A stretch of 9,117 bases of DNA from Deltaproteobacteria bacterium. GTDB taxonomy: Bacteria; Chloroflexota; Dehalococcoidia; Dehalococcoidales; BS750m-G39. The notes below the pieces were generated by a model. The model saw only the letters and a list, made by a program, of their open reading frames with translations. It was not told the DNA's origin and made no database searches. The stretch spans positions 1-9,117 of the forward strand of contig JABMRW010000035.1 of the NCBI GenBank assembly GCA_013202445.1, read 5' to 3'. Below, piece by piece: positions 1-7,488 of this stretch; the first letter of the stretch is position 1, and the number at the start of each line of letters is the position of its first letter. The position numbers and the translations under genes were made by a program.

Positions 1-2376
1 TTCTTCGAGATGCTGGGCAACTTCAGCGTCGGCGATTATTTCAAGCGGGAGGCGATTGACTGGGCGTGGGAGTTCGTTACCGAAAGATTGAAATTAAAGC
101 CGGAGCGGCTCTGGGCGACCATATTCCTGGATGACGACGAGTCCTTCGGCTACTGGCGGGAGATAGGCGTCCCCGAAGAAAGGATACTGCGCTTCGGCGA
201 GGAGGACAACTACTGGGGACCAGCCGGCGATTCCGGCCCCTGCGGCCCGTGCAGCGAGCTTCACTATGACTTCGGCGAGGAGTTCGGCTGCGGCAAGTCT
301 TCCTGCCGCCCCAACTGCGACTGCGGACGCTTCTCCGAAATCTGGAACCTGGTCTTCACCCAGTATGACCAGGACCGGGAAGGCAACCGCACTTTACTTT
401 CAAAGCCCAACATTGACACCGGCATGGGTCTGGAGAGGACAGCGGCGGTGATGCAGGGCAAGACCACCGTCTACGATACCGACCTCTTCATTCCACTGAT
501 AGATAAAATAGCCGGGCTTTCGGGCCGCAAATACGGCGCCGACGAGTCTACCGATAACGCCATGCGGGTGGTGGTTGAGCACAGCCGGGGTATCGCCTTT
601 CTCATCGCTGACGGCGTCCTCCCCGGCAACGAGGGGCGGGGCTATGTGCTGCGGCGGGTACTGCGCCGCACTTCTCTTTTCGGCCGCAGATTAGGACTGG
701 ACAAACCCTTTATTGACAATATTGCCGAGGTGGCTATCGGGCTGATGGGGCATATCTACCCCGAGCTTAAGCAGCGGCGAGACTTTATCCTGCAGGTAGT
801 TGAGGATGAGGAAACCAGGTTCGGCGACACCCTGAGCACCGGTCTGGAACTGCTGGACGACATTGTCGCTGAAGCCTCCAGGACGGGCAAAAAAGAAATC
901 TCCGGCGAGCGGGCCTTCAAGCTCTACGATACCTACGGCTTCCCCGTTGAGTTGACCCAGGAGATTGCCGCAGACCGTGGCTTCTCGGTGGACTTGGATG
1001 GCTTTGAAAAGGAAATGGAGAAACAGCGGGAGAGAGCCCGGAAAGTAAATATATCTGAGACAATAGGTATATCTGAGGAAATAATTGTAGTGAAGAGTCG
1101 TGGTATCAAGCCCACCTCCTTCGTCGGCCACGGCAGCCTCAGCTTTAAGTCCACCATTGTCAGTCTTGCCGTGGCTAATAAACCCGCAGATAAAATAGAA
1201 AAGGGCCAGGAAGCGAATCTTATCCTGGAATGCACCCCCTTCTACGGAGAGATGGGCGGCCAGGTAGGGGATACCGGAGAAATAAGGGGACATAACGGGC
1301 TTTTTGAGGTAACCAATACCGTTCAGGTGCCGCCGGGCATAATCGTTCATCTGGGCAAAATTGTCGAGGGTAGCCTCAGTGTTGGCGATGAGGTCGAGGC
1401 GGTGGTGGAAACGGAGCGCCGCCTTGATATCGCCCGCAATCACACCGCCACCCACCTCCTCCAGATGGCGCTGCGCCGGGTACTGGGGGAGCACGTCCAG
1501 CAGCGCGGCTCACTGGTGGCATCCCACCGCCTCCGCTTTGATTTCTCCCACCTCAAGGCGCTGTCGGCCAAACAGTTGGCCGAGGTCAACCGCATCGTAA
1601 ACGAGCAAATCCGCCGGAACCTGAAGGTCTATGACGAGGAGATTCCCTATAAAGAGGCGATAGAGGCGGGAGCCATCGCACTGTTTGATGAAAAATACGG
1701 GGACACCGTCAGGGTGTTAAAAATCGGTGAGCCCTTTATCAGCGCCGAGCTCTGCGGCGGCACCCATGTCTCGGCTACCGGTGAAATCGGCCTCTTTCAT
1801 ATTATTTCCGAGAGCAGCATCGGCTCCGGCCTGCGCCGCATTGAGGCCGTTACCGGCCGCGGCGCCGGGCAGTATTTCGATGAGCGCCTGACGGATTTGG
1901 AGCGGATTGCCAAATCGCTGGGGACTTCCTCGGAGGAAGCCTGGGACAAGGTATCCGGCCTGGCCGGTGAGCTGGAGCAGGAGCGGAAACAGCGGCTGGC
2001 TCTGGAGCGGGAACTGGCTAAAAAGACCGCCGAATCTTTATTATCTCAGGTTGAGGTTATTAAAGGGATAAACGTATTAGTGGCTAAAGTCCCTTCCTCA
2101 CGGCTGGAGATGCTGCGGGAGATGAGCGACCTGCTCCGCGACAGGCTTTTGAGCGCTATAGTCGTTCTGGGCACCGTATATGAAGACAAACCGGCTTTTC
2201 TGGCGGCGGTAACCCCCGATCTGGTGGCCAGGGGCTATGATGCCGGCAAGATAGTCAGGCAGGTAGCCGCGGTCACCGGCGGCGGTGGAGGCGGTAAGCC
2301 TAACTTAGCCCAGGCCGGCGGCAGGGATAAGAAAAAGCTGGACGAAGCCCTCAAACTGGTCAAGGGCCTTATATAA
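1..2376 (+). CDS. alaS: Alanyl-tRNA synthetase, 5' end outside the window
   Basis: Cytoplasmic class II synthetase that charges tRNA-Ala and hydrolyses mischarged Ser/Gly-tRNA-Ala. The frame is open from base 1 and begins inside the catalytic domain (FFEMLGNFSVGDYFK, window codons 1-15), so about 80-90 N-terminal residues are missing. The remaining 791 codons fit the usual total of about 875. Visible parts in order: adenylation domain with GPCGPCSELHYDFG and the class II motif 3 GMGLER (codons 141-146); editing domain zinc site HTATH (H481, H485) and CGGTH (C585, H589); a charged helical or coiled-coil stretch (about 658-683); and the C-Ala domain with a six-glycine run followed by KPN (from about 760). 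All key residues are present. The stop overlaps the ruvX start by 1 nt (TAATG), so the two are probably translationally coupled. The ATG at 10 is an internal methionine, not the true start. Confidence 0.98.
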   Translation, partial: FFEMLGNFSVGDYFKREAIDWAWEFVTERLKLKPERLWATIFLDDDESFGYWREIGVPEERILRFGEEDNYWGPAGDSGPCGPCSELHYDFGEEFGCGKSSCRPNCDCGRFSEIWNLVFTQYDQDREGNRTLLSKPNIDTGMGLERTAAVMQGKTTVYDTDLFIPLIDKIAGLSGRKYGADESTDNAMRVVVEHSRGIAFLIADGVLPGNEGRGYVLRRVLRRTSLFGRRLGLDKPFIDNIAEVAIGLMGHIYPELKQRRDFILQVVEDEETRFGDTLSTGLELLDDIVAEASRTGKKEISGERAFKLYDTYGFPVELTQEIAADRGFSVDLDGFEKEMEKQRERARKVNISETIGISEEIIVVKSRGIKPTSFVGHGSLSFKSTIVSLAVANKPADKIEKGQEANLILECTPFYGEMGGQVGDTGEIRGHNGLFEVTNTVQVPPGIIVHLGKIVEGSLSVGDEVEAVVETERRLDIARNHTATHLLQMALRRVLGEHVQQRGSLVASHRLRFDFSHLKALSAKQLAEVNRIVNEQIRRNLKVYDEEIPYKEAIEAGAIALFDEKYGDTVRVLKIGEPFISAELCGGTHVSATGEIGLFHIISESSIGSGLRRIEAVTGRGAGQYFDERLTDLERIAKSLGTSSEEAWDKVSGLAGELEQERKQRLALERELAKKTAESLLSQVEVIKGINVLVAKVPSSRLEMLREMSDLLRDRLLSAIVVLGTVYEDKPAFLAAVTPDLVARGYDAGKIVRQVAAVTGGGGGGKPNLAQAGGRDKKKLDEALKLVKGLI

Positions 2377-2801
2377 TGCGCTGTCTGGGACTGGACATCG
2401 GGGACAGGTGGATTGGGGTGGCCTTAAGCGACCCCGGGGGTATTTTAGCCAGCCCGTTTAGCATTATTGAACGCATAGATGATGGTCAGGCTATAGCGGC
2501 GATTGCCGATATTATCAATAAAGAGCAGGTAGGGAAAGTCGTCGTCGGTCTGCCCCTCTCGCTGGACGGAACCTTAAGCGGGCAGGCGGAAAAGGTCAAT
2601 GATTTCGCCCGGAAGCTGTCCGAGCATATTAAAACCCCGATGGAATACAGGGACGAGCGCCTGACCACGGTAATGGCGCAGCGCCTCAAGCGGGAGTCCG
2701 GCGGCAAAAAGGGCAGGGGAAAGGTCAGGTACGATTCTCAGGCCGCCGCCTTAATCTTACAGAGCTATCTCGAAGAATCACTCCCGTCGAAGTTGACATA
2801 A
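2376..2801 (+). CDS. ruvX: RuvX/YqgF RNase H-fold putative pre-16S rRNA nuclease
   Basis: A small cytoplasmic RNase H-fold protein of the YqgF/RuvX family, linked in bacteria to 5' maturation of 16S rRNA and historically proposed as a Holliday-junction resolvase. Its 141 residues match the family's usual 135-150. It starts with the GLDIGDRWIGVALSD strand (acidic residue D7). This is followed by VVGLPLSLDGT (about 57-66), DERLTT (93-98) and the C-terminal RYDSQAAALILQSYL with D120, so the acidic active-site residues are in place. It starts on the A of the alaS stop codon and has no independent leader, so it probably depends on alaS translation. The alaS-ruvX pairing is common in bacteria. It ends in tandem stops (TAATAA), 3 nt before the next gene. 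Confidence 0.96.
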   Translation: MRCLGLDIGDRWIGVALSDPGGILASPFSIIERIDDGQAIAAIADIINKEQVGKVVVGLPLSLDGTLSGQAEKVNDFARKLSEHIKTPMEYRDERLTTVMAQRLKRESGGKKGRGKVRYDSQAAALILQSYLEESLPSKLT

Positions 2802-2804
2802 TAA

Positions 2805-3929
2805 ATGGACTTTAATCTTAGCGAACAACAGAAGATGCTGCAGCGGATGGCAGGGGAGTTTGCCGCCGATGTCGTTAAACCCCGCGCCGCCGAAATTGAC
2901 TCTAAGAGCCGGTTCCCCTTTGACCTGGCTAAAGAGATAGGCAAACGGGGATACCAGGGGCTGCCTTTCCCCACTGAATACGGCGGCAGCGGGGCCGGTT
3001 ATCTTAGCTACGTGCTGGTGCTGGAGCAGCTCTGCCAGGCGTCGATGACGGTCGGCGCTGTCATGGCCATAGACACTGTTCCCGAGGAGGCGATATTCCG
3101 CTTCGGCACCGAGGTGCAGAAGAAAACCCTTTTAGCTCCTCTGGCTAAGGGTGAAATGCTGGGCAGCATCGCCTTCACCGAGGCCGATACCGGCTCCGAC
3201 CCGGGGGCAATCACCACTACCTCCCAAAAAAGCGGCGATGGCTATATCATTACCGGCCAGAAGCAGTTCGTCGCCCTGGCGCCGGCGGCCAATCTGGCGC
3301 TGGTCTTCGCCAAAAGTGAGGGAAAAGGCTTAAATGCCTTCGTCATAGACACCGCCTCTCAGGGCTATAACCTCCGCGAGCCCTGTGAGACTATGGGGCT
3401 AAAAGGACTGGGCACCTCGGTGGTCTATCTTGATGAGGTTAAAGTACCCCAAAAGAACCTTCTCGGCGAGGAAGGGCAGGGCTTTACTATTTTGCTGGAG
3501 GCGATATCGCTGGGACGGTTGGGGGTGGCGGTGGAGGCGGTGGCGGTGGCCCAGGCGGCGCTGGATATATCCGTAGACTACGCCAAACAGAGGAAGACTG
3601 CGGGCAGGCCCATTGCCAAGCTGCCGGCGGTCCAGTGGCACCTGGCCGAGATGGCCAGCAGCATCGAGGCAGGCCGGCTGCTGGCTTACAGGACGGCTTT
3701 CCTCCGTGACCAGGGGCTGGATATCAAATACGAATCGTCATTGGCCAAGCTCTTCGCCTCGCAAATGGCCGTCGAGGTCACCCGGATGGCGATGCAGGTT
3801 TGTGGCTCGTACGGCACCATGACCTCCATGCCCGTGGAGCGGCTCTACCGGGACGCCAAGATGACCGAAGTCTACGTCGGCATCTCGGAGATACAGCGCA
3901 ATATTATCGCCGAGCGTTTGATAGAGTAA
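2805..3929 (+). CDS. Acyl-CoA dehydrogenase family flavoprotein with substituted catalytic base
   Basis: A 374-residue FAD protein of the acyl-CoA dehydrogenase family, which normally forms the alpha,beta double bond of acyl-CoA and passes electrons to ETF. The N terminus (MDFNLSEQQ) and length are typical. The FAD/substrate signature is at 123-134 (AFTEADTGSDPG), the second signature strand includes TGQKQFVALA (150-159), and the C-terminal helix carries RDAKMTEVYVGISEIQRNII (349-368). The usual catalytic Glu of Y-E-G-T is Val358 and the following Thr is Ile360. The alternative base position used by isovaleryl- and long-chain enzymes aligns with Gly237. The R-x-x-F-G motif is RKTAG. The substrate cannot be told from sequence. 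It could be an enzyme with a relocated base or a redox or structural homologue. No Shine-Dalgarno is obvious before the ATG, so initiation probably depends on ruvX translation ending 3 nt upstream. Confidence 0.93.
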   Translation: MDFNLSEQQKMLQRMAGEFAADVVKPRAAEIDSKSRFPFDLAKEIGKRGYQGLPFPTEYGGSGAGYLSYVLVLEQLCQASMTVGAVMAIDTVPEEAIFRFGTEVQKKTLLAPLAKGEMLGSIAFTEADTGSDPGAITTTSQKSGDGYIITGQKQFVALAPAANLALVFAKSEGKGLNAFVIDTASQGYNLREPCETMGLKGLGTSVVYLDEVKVPQKNLLGEEGQGFTILLEAISLGRLGVAVEAVAVAQAALDISVDYAKQRKTAGRPIAKLPAVQWHLAEMASSIEAGRLLAYRTAFLRDQGLDIKYESSLAKLFASQMAVEVTRMAMQVCGSYGTMTSMPVERLYRDAKMTEVYVGISEIQRNIIAERLIE

Positions 3930-5098
3930 TGACTGGCTTCCGTTTAATAAAGACTTCCCCCCGCACCAGCGCCAGGGCAGGGGAGCTTGTAACCCCACAC
4001 GGCTCAATACCCACGCCGGTGTTTATGCCGGTGGGCAGCCAGGGGGCGGTCAAGACGCTGACCCCGGAAGAGGTCAAAGCCCTCGGTATCAATATGGTGC
4101 TGGCCAATACCTATCACCTATATCTCAGGCCGGGCATCGGCGTTATTGAGAAGCTGGGTGGTTTACATAACTTTATGGGCTGGGACGGGGCCATTCTCAC
4201 CGACAGCGGCGGCTACCAGGTATTCAGCCTGGCCCCCCTGCGGAAGGTAAGCGATGAGGGGGTCACATTCCGTTCCCATATTGACGGCAGCCAGCATCAC
4301 CTTACCCCGGAGCTGGCCATACAGTACCAGGAAGCTTTAGGCGCCGATATCATCATGGTTCTTGACGAGTGCCCGCCCCACGACGATAGCCTTGATAAAG
4401 TCAAAAAAGCGATGGAGAGAACGCACAGGTGGGCGGAGAGGTGCCGCAAAGCCCAAAAACGCCCCGGCCAGGCGCTCTATGCTATCGTTCAGGGGGGCGT
4501 CTTCCCTGAGCTTCGCCGCCAGTCGGCGGAGTATTTAGCCTCTCTGGACTTCCCCGGCTACGCCATCGGCGGCCTGAGCATCGGCGAGCCCAAGAAAGTA
4601 ACCCTGGCCATGATTGAGGAGACGGTGGCCCTGCTTCCCGAAACCAAGCCGCGCTATCTGATGGGGGTCGGCTCGCCGGAAGATATTATTGAAGCTGTAG
4701 ACAGGGGTTGCGATATTTTTGACAGCGCCCTGCCTACCCGCGTCGCCCGCAACGGCGCCCTCTTTACCTGGCAGGGGAGGAAAAATATAACCAATGCCGC
4801 CTACGCTAATATGGAACAGCCCATCGTTGCCGGCTGTAATTGCTATACCTGCCGCCACTTCTCGGCGGCTTATCTCCACCACCTGTTCAACGCCGGCGAG
4901 CTTTTAGCCTACCGGTTAGCCACCATCCACAACCTGAGCTTTATAACCGAATTGATGGATAAAATACAAGGCGCCATCTCCGATGGCACCTTCCTCGCTT
5001 TTAAAAAAGAATTTCTGGCCGGTTACCGGCCAACAGATGAACCGACACGGCTCAGCCAGAAGCAGAAGTGGCTGGAAAAACGCAGCATGAACCAGTAG
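3929..5098 (+). CDS. tgt: Bacterial tRNA-guanine transglycosylase
   Basis: A TIM-barrel enzyme that swaps G34 of GUN-anticodon tRNAs for preQ1 in queuosine synthesis. The 389 residues equal the usual bacterial length (about 375-390). Visible residues are general acid/base D92 in TDSGGYQVFS, DEC (146-148), VQGG (187-190), GGLSIGE (214-220), nucleophile D265 in FDSALPTRVARNG, and the zinc site C303-x-C305-x2-C308 with H334. The frame is open further upstream to 3800, but that part lies within the dehydrogenase gene. The ATG at 3929, which overlaps the preceding stop by 1 nt, gives a standard N terminus (MTGFRLIKTS) and is chosen. No other queuosine gene is in the window. It ends 15 nt before the converging operon. 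Confidence 0.97.
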   Translation: MTGFRLIKTSPRTSARAGELVTPHGSIPTPVFMPVGSQGAVKTLTPEEVKALGINMVLANTYHLYLRPGIGVIEKLGGLHNFMGWDGAILTDSGGYQVFSLAPLRKVSDEGVTFRSHIDGSQHHLTPELAIQYQEALGADIIMVLDECPPHDDSLDKVKKAMERTHRWAERCRKAQKRPGQALYAIVQGGVFPELRRQSAEYLASLDFPGYAIGGLSIGEPKKVTLAMIEETVALLPETKPRYLMGVGSPEDIIEAVDRGCDIFDSALPTRVARNGALFTWQGRKNITNAAYANMEQPIVAGCNCYTCRHFSAAYLHHLFNAGELLAYRLATIHNLSFITELMDKIQGAISDGTFLAFKKEFLAGYRPTDEPTRLSQKQKWLEKRSMNQ

Positions 5099-5113
5099 CT
5101 GATAAGACCGCGC

Positions 5114-5347
5114 CTATTGTCCTTCTCCAACAGGGTCAATCCTCACTCCCCTGGAGATAAGCCAGGCAATACCGGCCTCGATGTCCTTCTCCTTACCCAC
5201 AAGCTCCAGCTCAATCCAGCCCCTTTCCTCGGTGGCGTCGGCGCGGTGGATGTTGGTCACTAGGCCGAACTGCTGGCCGACGCTATGGATAATGGGCTCG
5301 GAGCTTACTTCGGGGCCGTAGGTGAGCATTACTCGCCGTATTGGCAT
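5114..5347 (-). CDS. Small stand-alone NIL-domain protein
   Basis: A 77-residue protein that is essentially one NIL domain (the ACT-like fold also found at the C terminus of the MetN methionine ABC transporter ATPase). It shows the family pattern: an RRVMLTYGPEVSSEPIIHSV strand-helix, then LVTNIHRADATEERGWIELELVG, then an amphipathic helix and ISRGVRIDPV. It has no cysteine and no membrane segment. NIL domains bind small ligands such as methionine in MetN. Whether this one does so, or serves as a partner for the NIL-ferredoxin encoded upstream, is inference. It is the last gene of the sulfur operon, starting 2 nt after the flavoprotein stop, with a G-rich ribosome site (AAGGGGGA) ahead of the ATG. 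Its position in a homocysteine operon supports a regulatory or sulfur-handling role. Confidence 0.87.
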   Translation of the reverse strand: MPIRRVMLTYGPEVSSEPIIHSVGQQFGLVTNIHRADATEERGWIELELVGKEKDIEAGIAWLISRGVRIDPVGEGQ

Positions 5348-5349
5348 TT

Positions 5350-6315
5350 CTATCCCCCTTCAGACAGGCGCTTTCCGATGATTCTGGCGTCCTTGATTAT
5401 ACCATCAATAATCTCTTTTATGGTAGGCAGGTCGTCAATCAGTCCCACCACCTGCCCGCAGGGTATAATAGCCTGGGAAGATTCGCCTTTATCCAGGGCC
5501 TGCTTCTGTCGCCGCCCGTCTATCATCGGCAGCAGTTCTTCCAGCGTGGTGCCCTTCTTCTCCATCTCCAGTATACGGCGGGCAAAATCAGTGGCGACCA
5601 CCCTTTCCGGGTTATTGATTGAGCGCATTATCATTAGAGTATCTTTTTCGCTGGCCTCCAGCAGCCGCTGTTTGATATTGGGGTGCAGGGGACATTCCCG
5701 GCTGAGCATAAATCGGGTGCCCATGAGGGCGCCTTCGGCGCCCAGGGCCAGAACGGCCATTAACCCCCTCCCGTCCCCGATGCCCCCGCCGGCAATAACC
5801 GGGATTTCCAGCGCGTCAACGGCGCGGGGGACAAGGACCATGGTGGTTACGTCATCCAGGCCGGGGTTGCCCCCCTCCTCAAAGCCGACGATGGTCACGG
5901 CGTCCACCCCTATCCGCTCGGCGGTCTTGGCCGCCTTGACGCTGGCAACCTTGTGCATCACCTTTACTCCCCCCTCCCTGAGCTGCTTCATATATTGCCG
6001 GGGATTCTGGCCGGCGGTTTCAATAATAGTTACCCCTTCTTCAATGGCGGCGTCGATGTACTCCTCCAGGTTTCTCGGTCGCATGGTGGGCAGCAGGGTG
6101 ATATTGACGGCGAAGGGCTTATCGGTCAGGCTCCTGGTCTTCCTGATTTCCTCCCGGAGTTCCCGGGCGGTAGGGAAGGTCAGGGCGGCCATAATGCCCA
6201 GGCCCCCGGCGTTGGCCACGGCGGCGACCATCTCCGCCCGCGATAGCCACATCATTGCCCCCTGGATTATGGGGTACTTGATGCCGAAAAGTTCGGTAAT
6301 TCTGGTTTTGAACAT
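5350..6315 (-). CDS. Nitronate monooxygenase-like FMN protein with His to Asn change
   Basis: A 321-residue TIM-barrel flavoprotein of the nitronate monooxygenase/2-nitropropane dioxygenase/FabK superfamily. It opens with TRITELFGIKYPIIQGAM (4-21), continues with AGGLGIMAA (36-44), and has the FMN phosphate-binding loops AGGGIGDGRGL (175-185) and MGTRF (198-202). The catalytic-loop motif, normally E-x-G-G-H-x-G, reads EEGGNPG, so the usual active-site His is Asn150. Nitronate oxidation may therefore be impaired or the substrate may differ. The frame extends to 6363, but the ATG at 6315 gives the family N terminus, has GGAGG 10 nt upstream and leaves a 5-nt gap from the previous stop, so it is preferred. 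The operon position, between UPF0280 and NIL genes, suggests a redox role in sulfur assimilation rather than nitroalkane detoxification. The true substrate is unknown. Confidence 0.9.
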   Translation of the reverse strand: MFKTRITELFGIKYPIIQGAMMWLSRAEMVAAVANAGGLGIMAALTFPTARELREEIRKTRSLTDKPFAVNITLLPTMRPRNLEEYIDAAIEEGVTIIETAGQNPRQYMKQLREGGVKVMHKVASVKAAKTAERIGVDAVTIVGFEEGGNPGLDDVTTMVLVPRAVDALEIPVIAGGGIGDGRGLMAVLALGAEGALMGTRFMLSRECPLHPNIKQRLLEASEKDTLMIMRSINNPERVVATDFARRILEMEKKGTTLEELLPMIDGRRQKQALDKGESSQAIIPCGQVVGLIDDLPTIKEIIDGIIKDARIIGKRLSEGG

Positions 6316-6320
6316 AAGCT

Positions 6321-7055
6321 TCAAGCCTCCACCGCCATCTCGCCGAGCTTTACCTCCCCCCACACCCCCACCTGTTCGCCATGGATAATAATTACCCCTT
6401 TCAGCCCTTTAATGCTTTGGGCGAACTCGATGCCGCCGGATATATCTTTAGGCTGGCGGATGCGGTTGCCGATAGCGGTAGCGGCGGCGTCGGCTAGGGC
6501 GGTCGATTGGGAAAGCACAATAACGGCGTCGGCCTGGCCGTAGCTTAAGGAGTGCCCGACTGTTCCCGACGATGTACAGACGCCCAGCGGTGTATCCTCC
6601 CCTTTAATTTCCAGCCCCACCCGTCCGGTCAGGGGTGATTTTCCGGCGTAAATCCCGATTAGCCTTTTACTCAGGCTCTTGAGGTAGATATCGCCCCCGT
6701 TCTCCACGATGACCTCCGGGGAGAAGGCGAGCAGCTCGCTGCCCACGGCTTCGGCTATGGCCCCGGCCACCGCCGCCATCGGCCCCACCCCGGTTTTACT
6801 GGCGGCTTCGGCCATCCCGGCTACCAGCGGCGGGGCGTCGTCAGCCACCGCCACCGGCTCAAGAGAGGTCAGAAAAGAGGGGTGGCGCTCTATGTATTCC
6901 TCCAGAATTTTGCGGTATTTCAGCACCAGCTTACGGGCCTGGCTCTTCAGGTCGCTCTGGGTGCGGATGTATAAATCGGTCTCTTTAACCGTAACATTAA
7001 AGGCGACCAGGTCTTTATCTTTAACCCAGTGGCGGTAGGTTCGGGGCTGGTACAT
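6321..7055 (-). CDS. UPF0280 (COG2122, ApbE-like) sulfur-metabolism protein
   Basis: A 244-residue UPF0280 family protein, distantly related to the ApbE flavin transferase fold. Family features seen are MYQPRTYR at the start, the glycine/alanine stretch GVGPMAAVAGAIAE (89-102), ENGGDIYL (118-125), VCTSSGTVGHSLSYGQAD (159-176) with Cys160 and His168, and LADAAATAIGN (187-197). No signal peptide is visible, so it is probably cytoplasmic, unlike secreted ApbE. In Methanosarcina acetivorans a COG2122 protein has been linked, from memory, to growth with sulfide as sulfur source alongside the DUF39 and NIL-ferredoxin proteins. The chemistry is not settled. The gene starts 3 nt after the ferredoxin stop, and its likely ribosome site (GGAGGTG) lies within the end of that gene. 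Confidence 0.92.
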   Translation of the reverse strand: MYQPRTYRHWVKDKDLVAFNVTVKETDLYIRTQSDLKSQARKLVLKYRKILEEYIERHPSFLTSLEPVAVADDAPPLVAGMAEAASKTGVGPMAAVAGAIAEAVGSELLAFSPEVIVENGGDIYLKSLSKRLIGIYAGKSPLTGRVGLEIKGEDTPLGVCTSSGTVGHSLSYGQADAVIVLSQSTALADAAATAIGNRIRQPKDISGGIEFAQSIKGLKGVIIIHGEQVGVWGEVKLGEMAVEA

Positions 7056-7058
7056 AAA

Positions 7059-7469
7059 CTAGAAATGCACCTCCATAGCCCGCGGTGGGCAGGCCTTGAG
7101 ACACAGCCCGCAGGCCACGCATTTTTCATTGTAGAAGTTGACCTGCCTGGTCATGGGTTCGAGCTCAAAGGCGTCCGAGGGGCAGATGGTTATGCAGGCC
7201 CCGCAGTGGGTGCACCGCTCCTCGTTGCGGAGCACGTCCTGGCTCAGCGATTGTATCTTCACCCCGGTCTTGGTCAGGTAGCGGATACCCTTATCGTACT
7301 CCTGCTGTTCCCCGCTCAGCTCCAGAACCAGCAGCCCCTCCTCCTCGGGAGTAACCAGGGCTTTCAGGATATTGAACTCAAGGTTGTAGTCCTTAACCAG
7401 CCGGGAGACTATGGGACGGTCAACCATCCGCTTGGGAAAGTGCAGTACTATTCTCTTGGAAACGTTCAT
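7059..7469 (-). CDS. NIL-domain 2x[4Fe-4S] ferredoxin of the homocysteine pathway
   Basis: A 136-residue cytoplasmic protein. An N-terminal NIL domain (about 4-75, beginning KRIVLHFPKRMVDRPIVSRL) is fused to a bacterial-type ferredoxin with two complete cluster motifs: C86-x2-C89-x2-C92-x3-C96P and C117-x2-C120-x2-C123-x3-C127P. It probably carries electrons for homocysteine formation. The same fusion accompanies DUF39 proteins in methanogens and many anaerobes, where the pair is implicated in making homocysteine from aspartate semialdehyde and sulfide. The gene begins 19 nt after the DUF39 stop with a good GAGGAG ribosome site about 6 nt before the ATG. All eight cysteines are present, so it should be functional. 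Confidence 0.95.
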   Translation of the reverse strand: MNVSKRIVLHFPKRMVDRPIVSRLVKDYNLEFNILKALVTPEEEGLLVLELSGEQQEYDKGIRYLTKTGVKIQSLSQDVLRNEERCTHCGACITICPSDAFELEPMTRQVNFYNEKCVACGLCLKACPPRAMEVHF

Positions 7470-7488
7470 CTTCTTCTCCTCGTGCTGG

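Noticed and set aside
3520..3565. GGYGGN-rich stretch resembling a short tandem repeat
   Set aside because: It encodes a normal Val/Ala-rich helix of the dehydrogenase and the units are imperfect.
3800..3928. Extended N terminus for tgt from 3800
   Set aside because: The extra 43 codons overlap the dehydrogenase gene in another frame and do not resemble any Tgt. The TAATG start at 3929 gives the normal length.
5085..5125. A shared bidirectional terminator between the converging operons
   Set aside because: The 15-bp gap and its flanks hold no stable hairpin with a T tract on either strand that I can see. Termination may use another mechanism or occur inside the opposite genes.
6316..6363. 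Upstream ATG at 6363 as start of the flavoprotein
   Set aside because: It would add 16 residues with a glycine-rich, non-family sequence and overlap the UPF0280 gene. The ATG at 6315 has GGAGG at a suitable distance and the family N terminus.
5285..6388. Long plus-strand open frame of 367 codons opposite the flavoprotein gene
   Set aside because: The translation is low-complexity (Ser/Pro/Arg-rich) and matches no family I know, while the minus strand encodes a clear FMN protein. It arises from GC-biased third positions.
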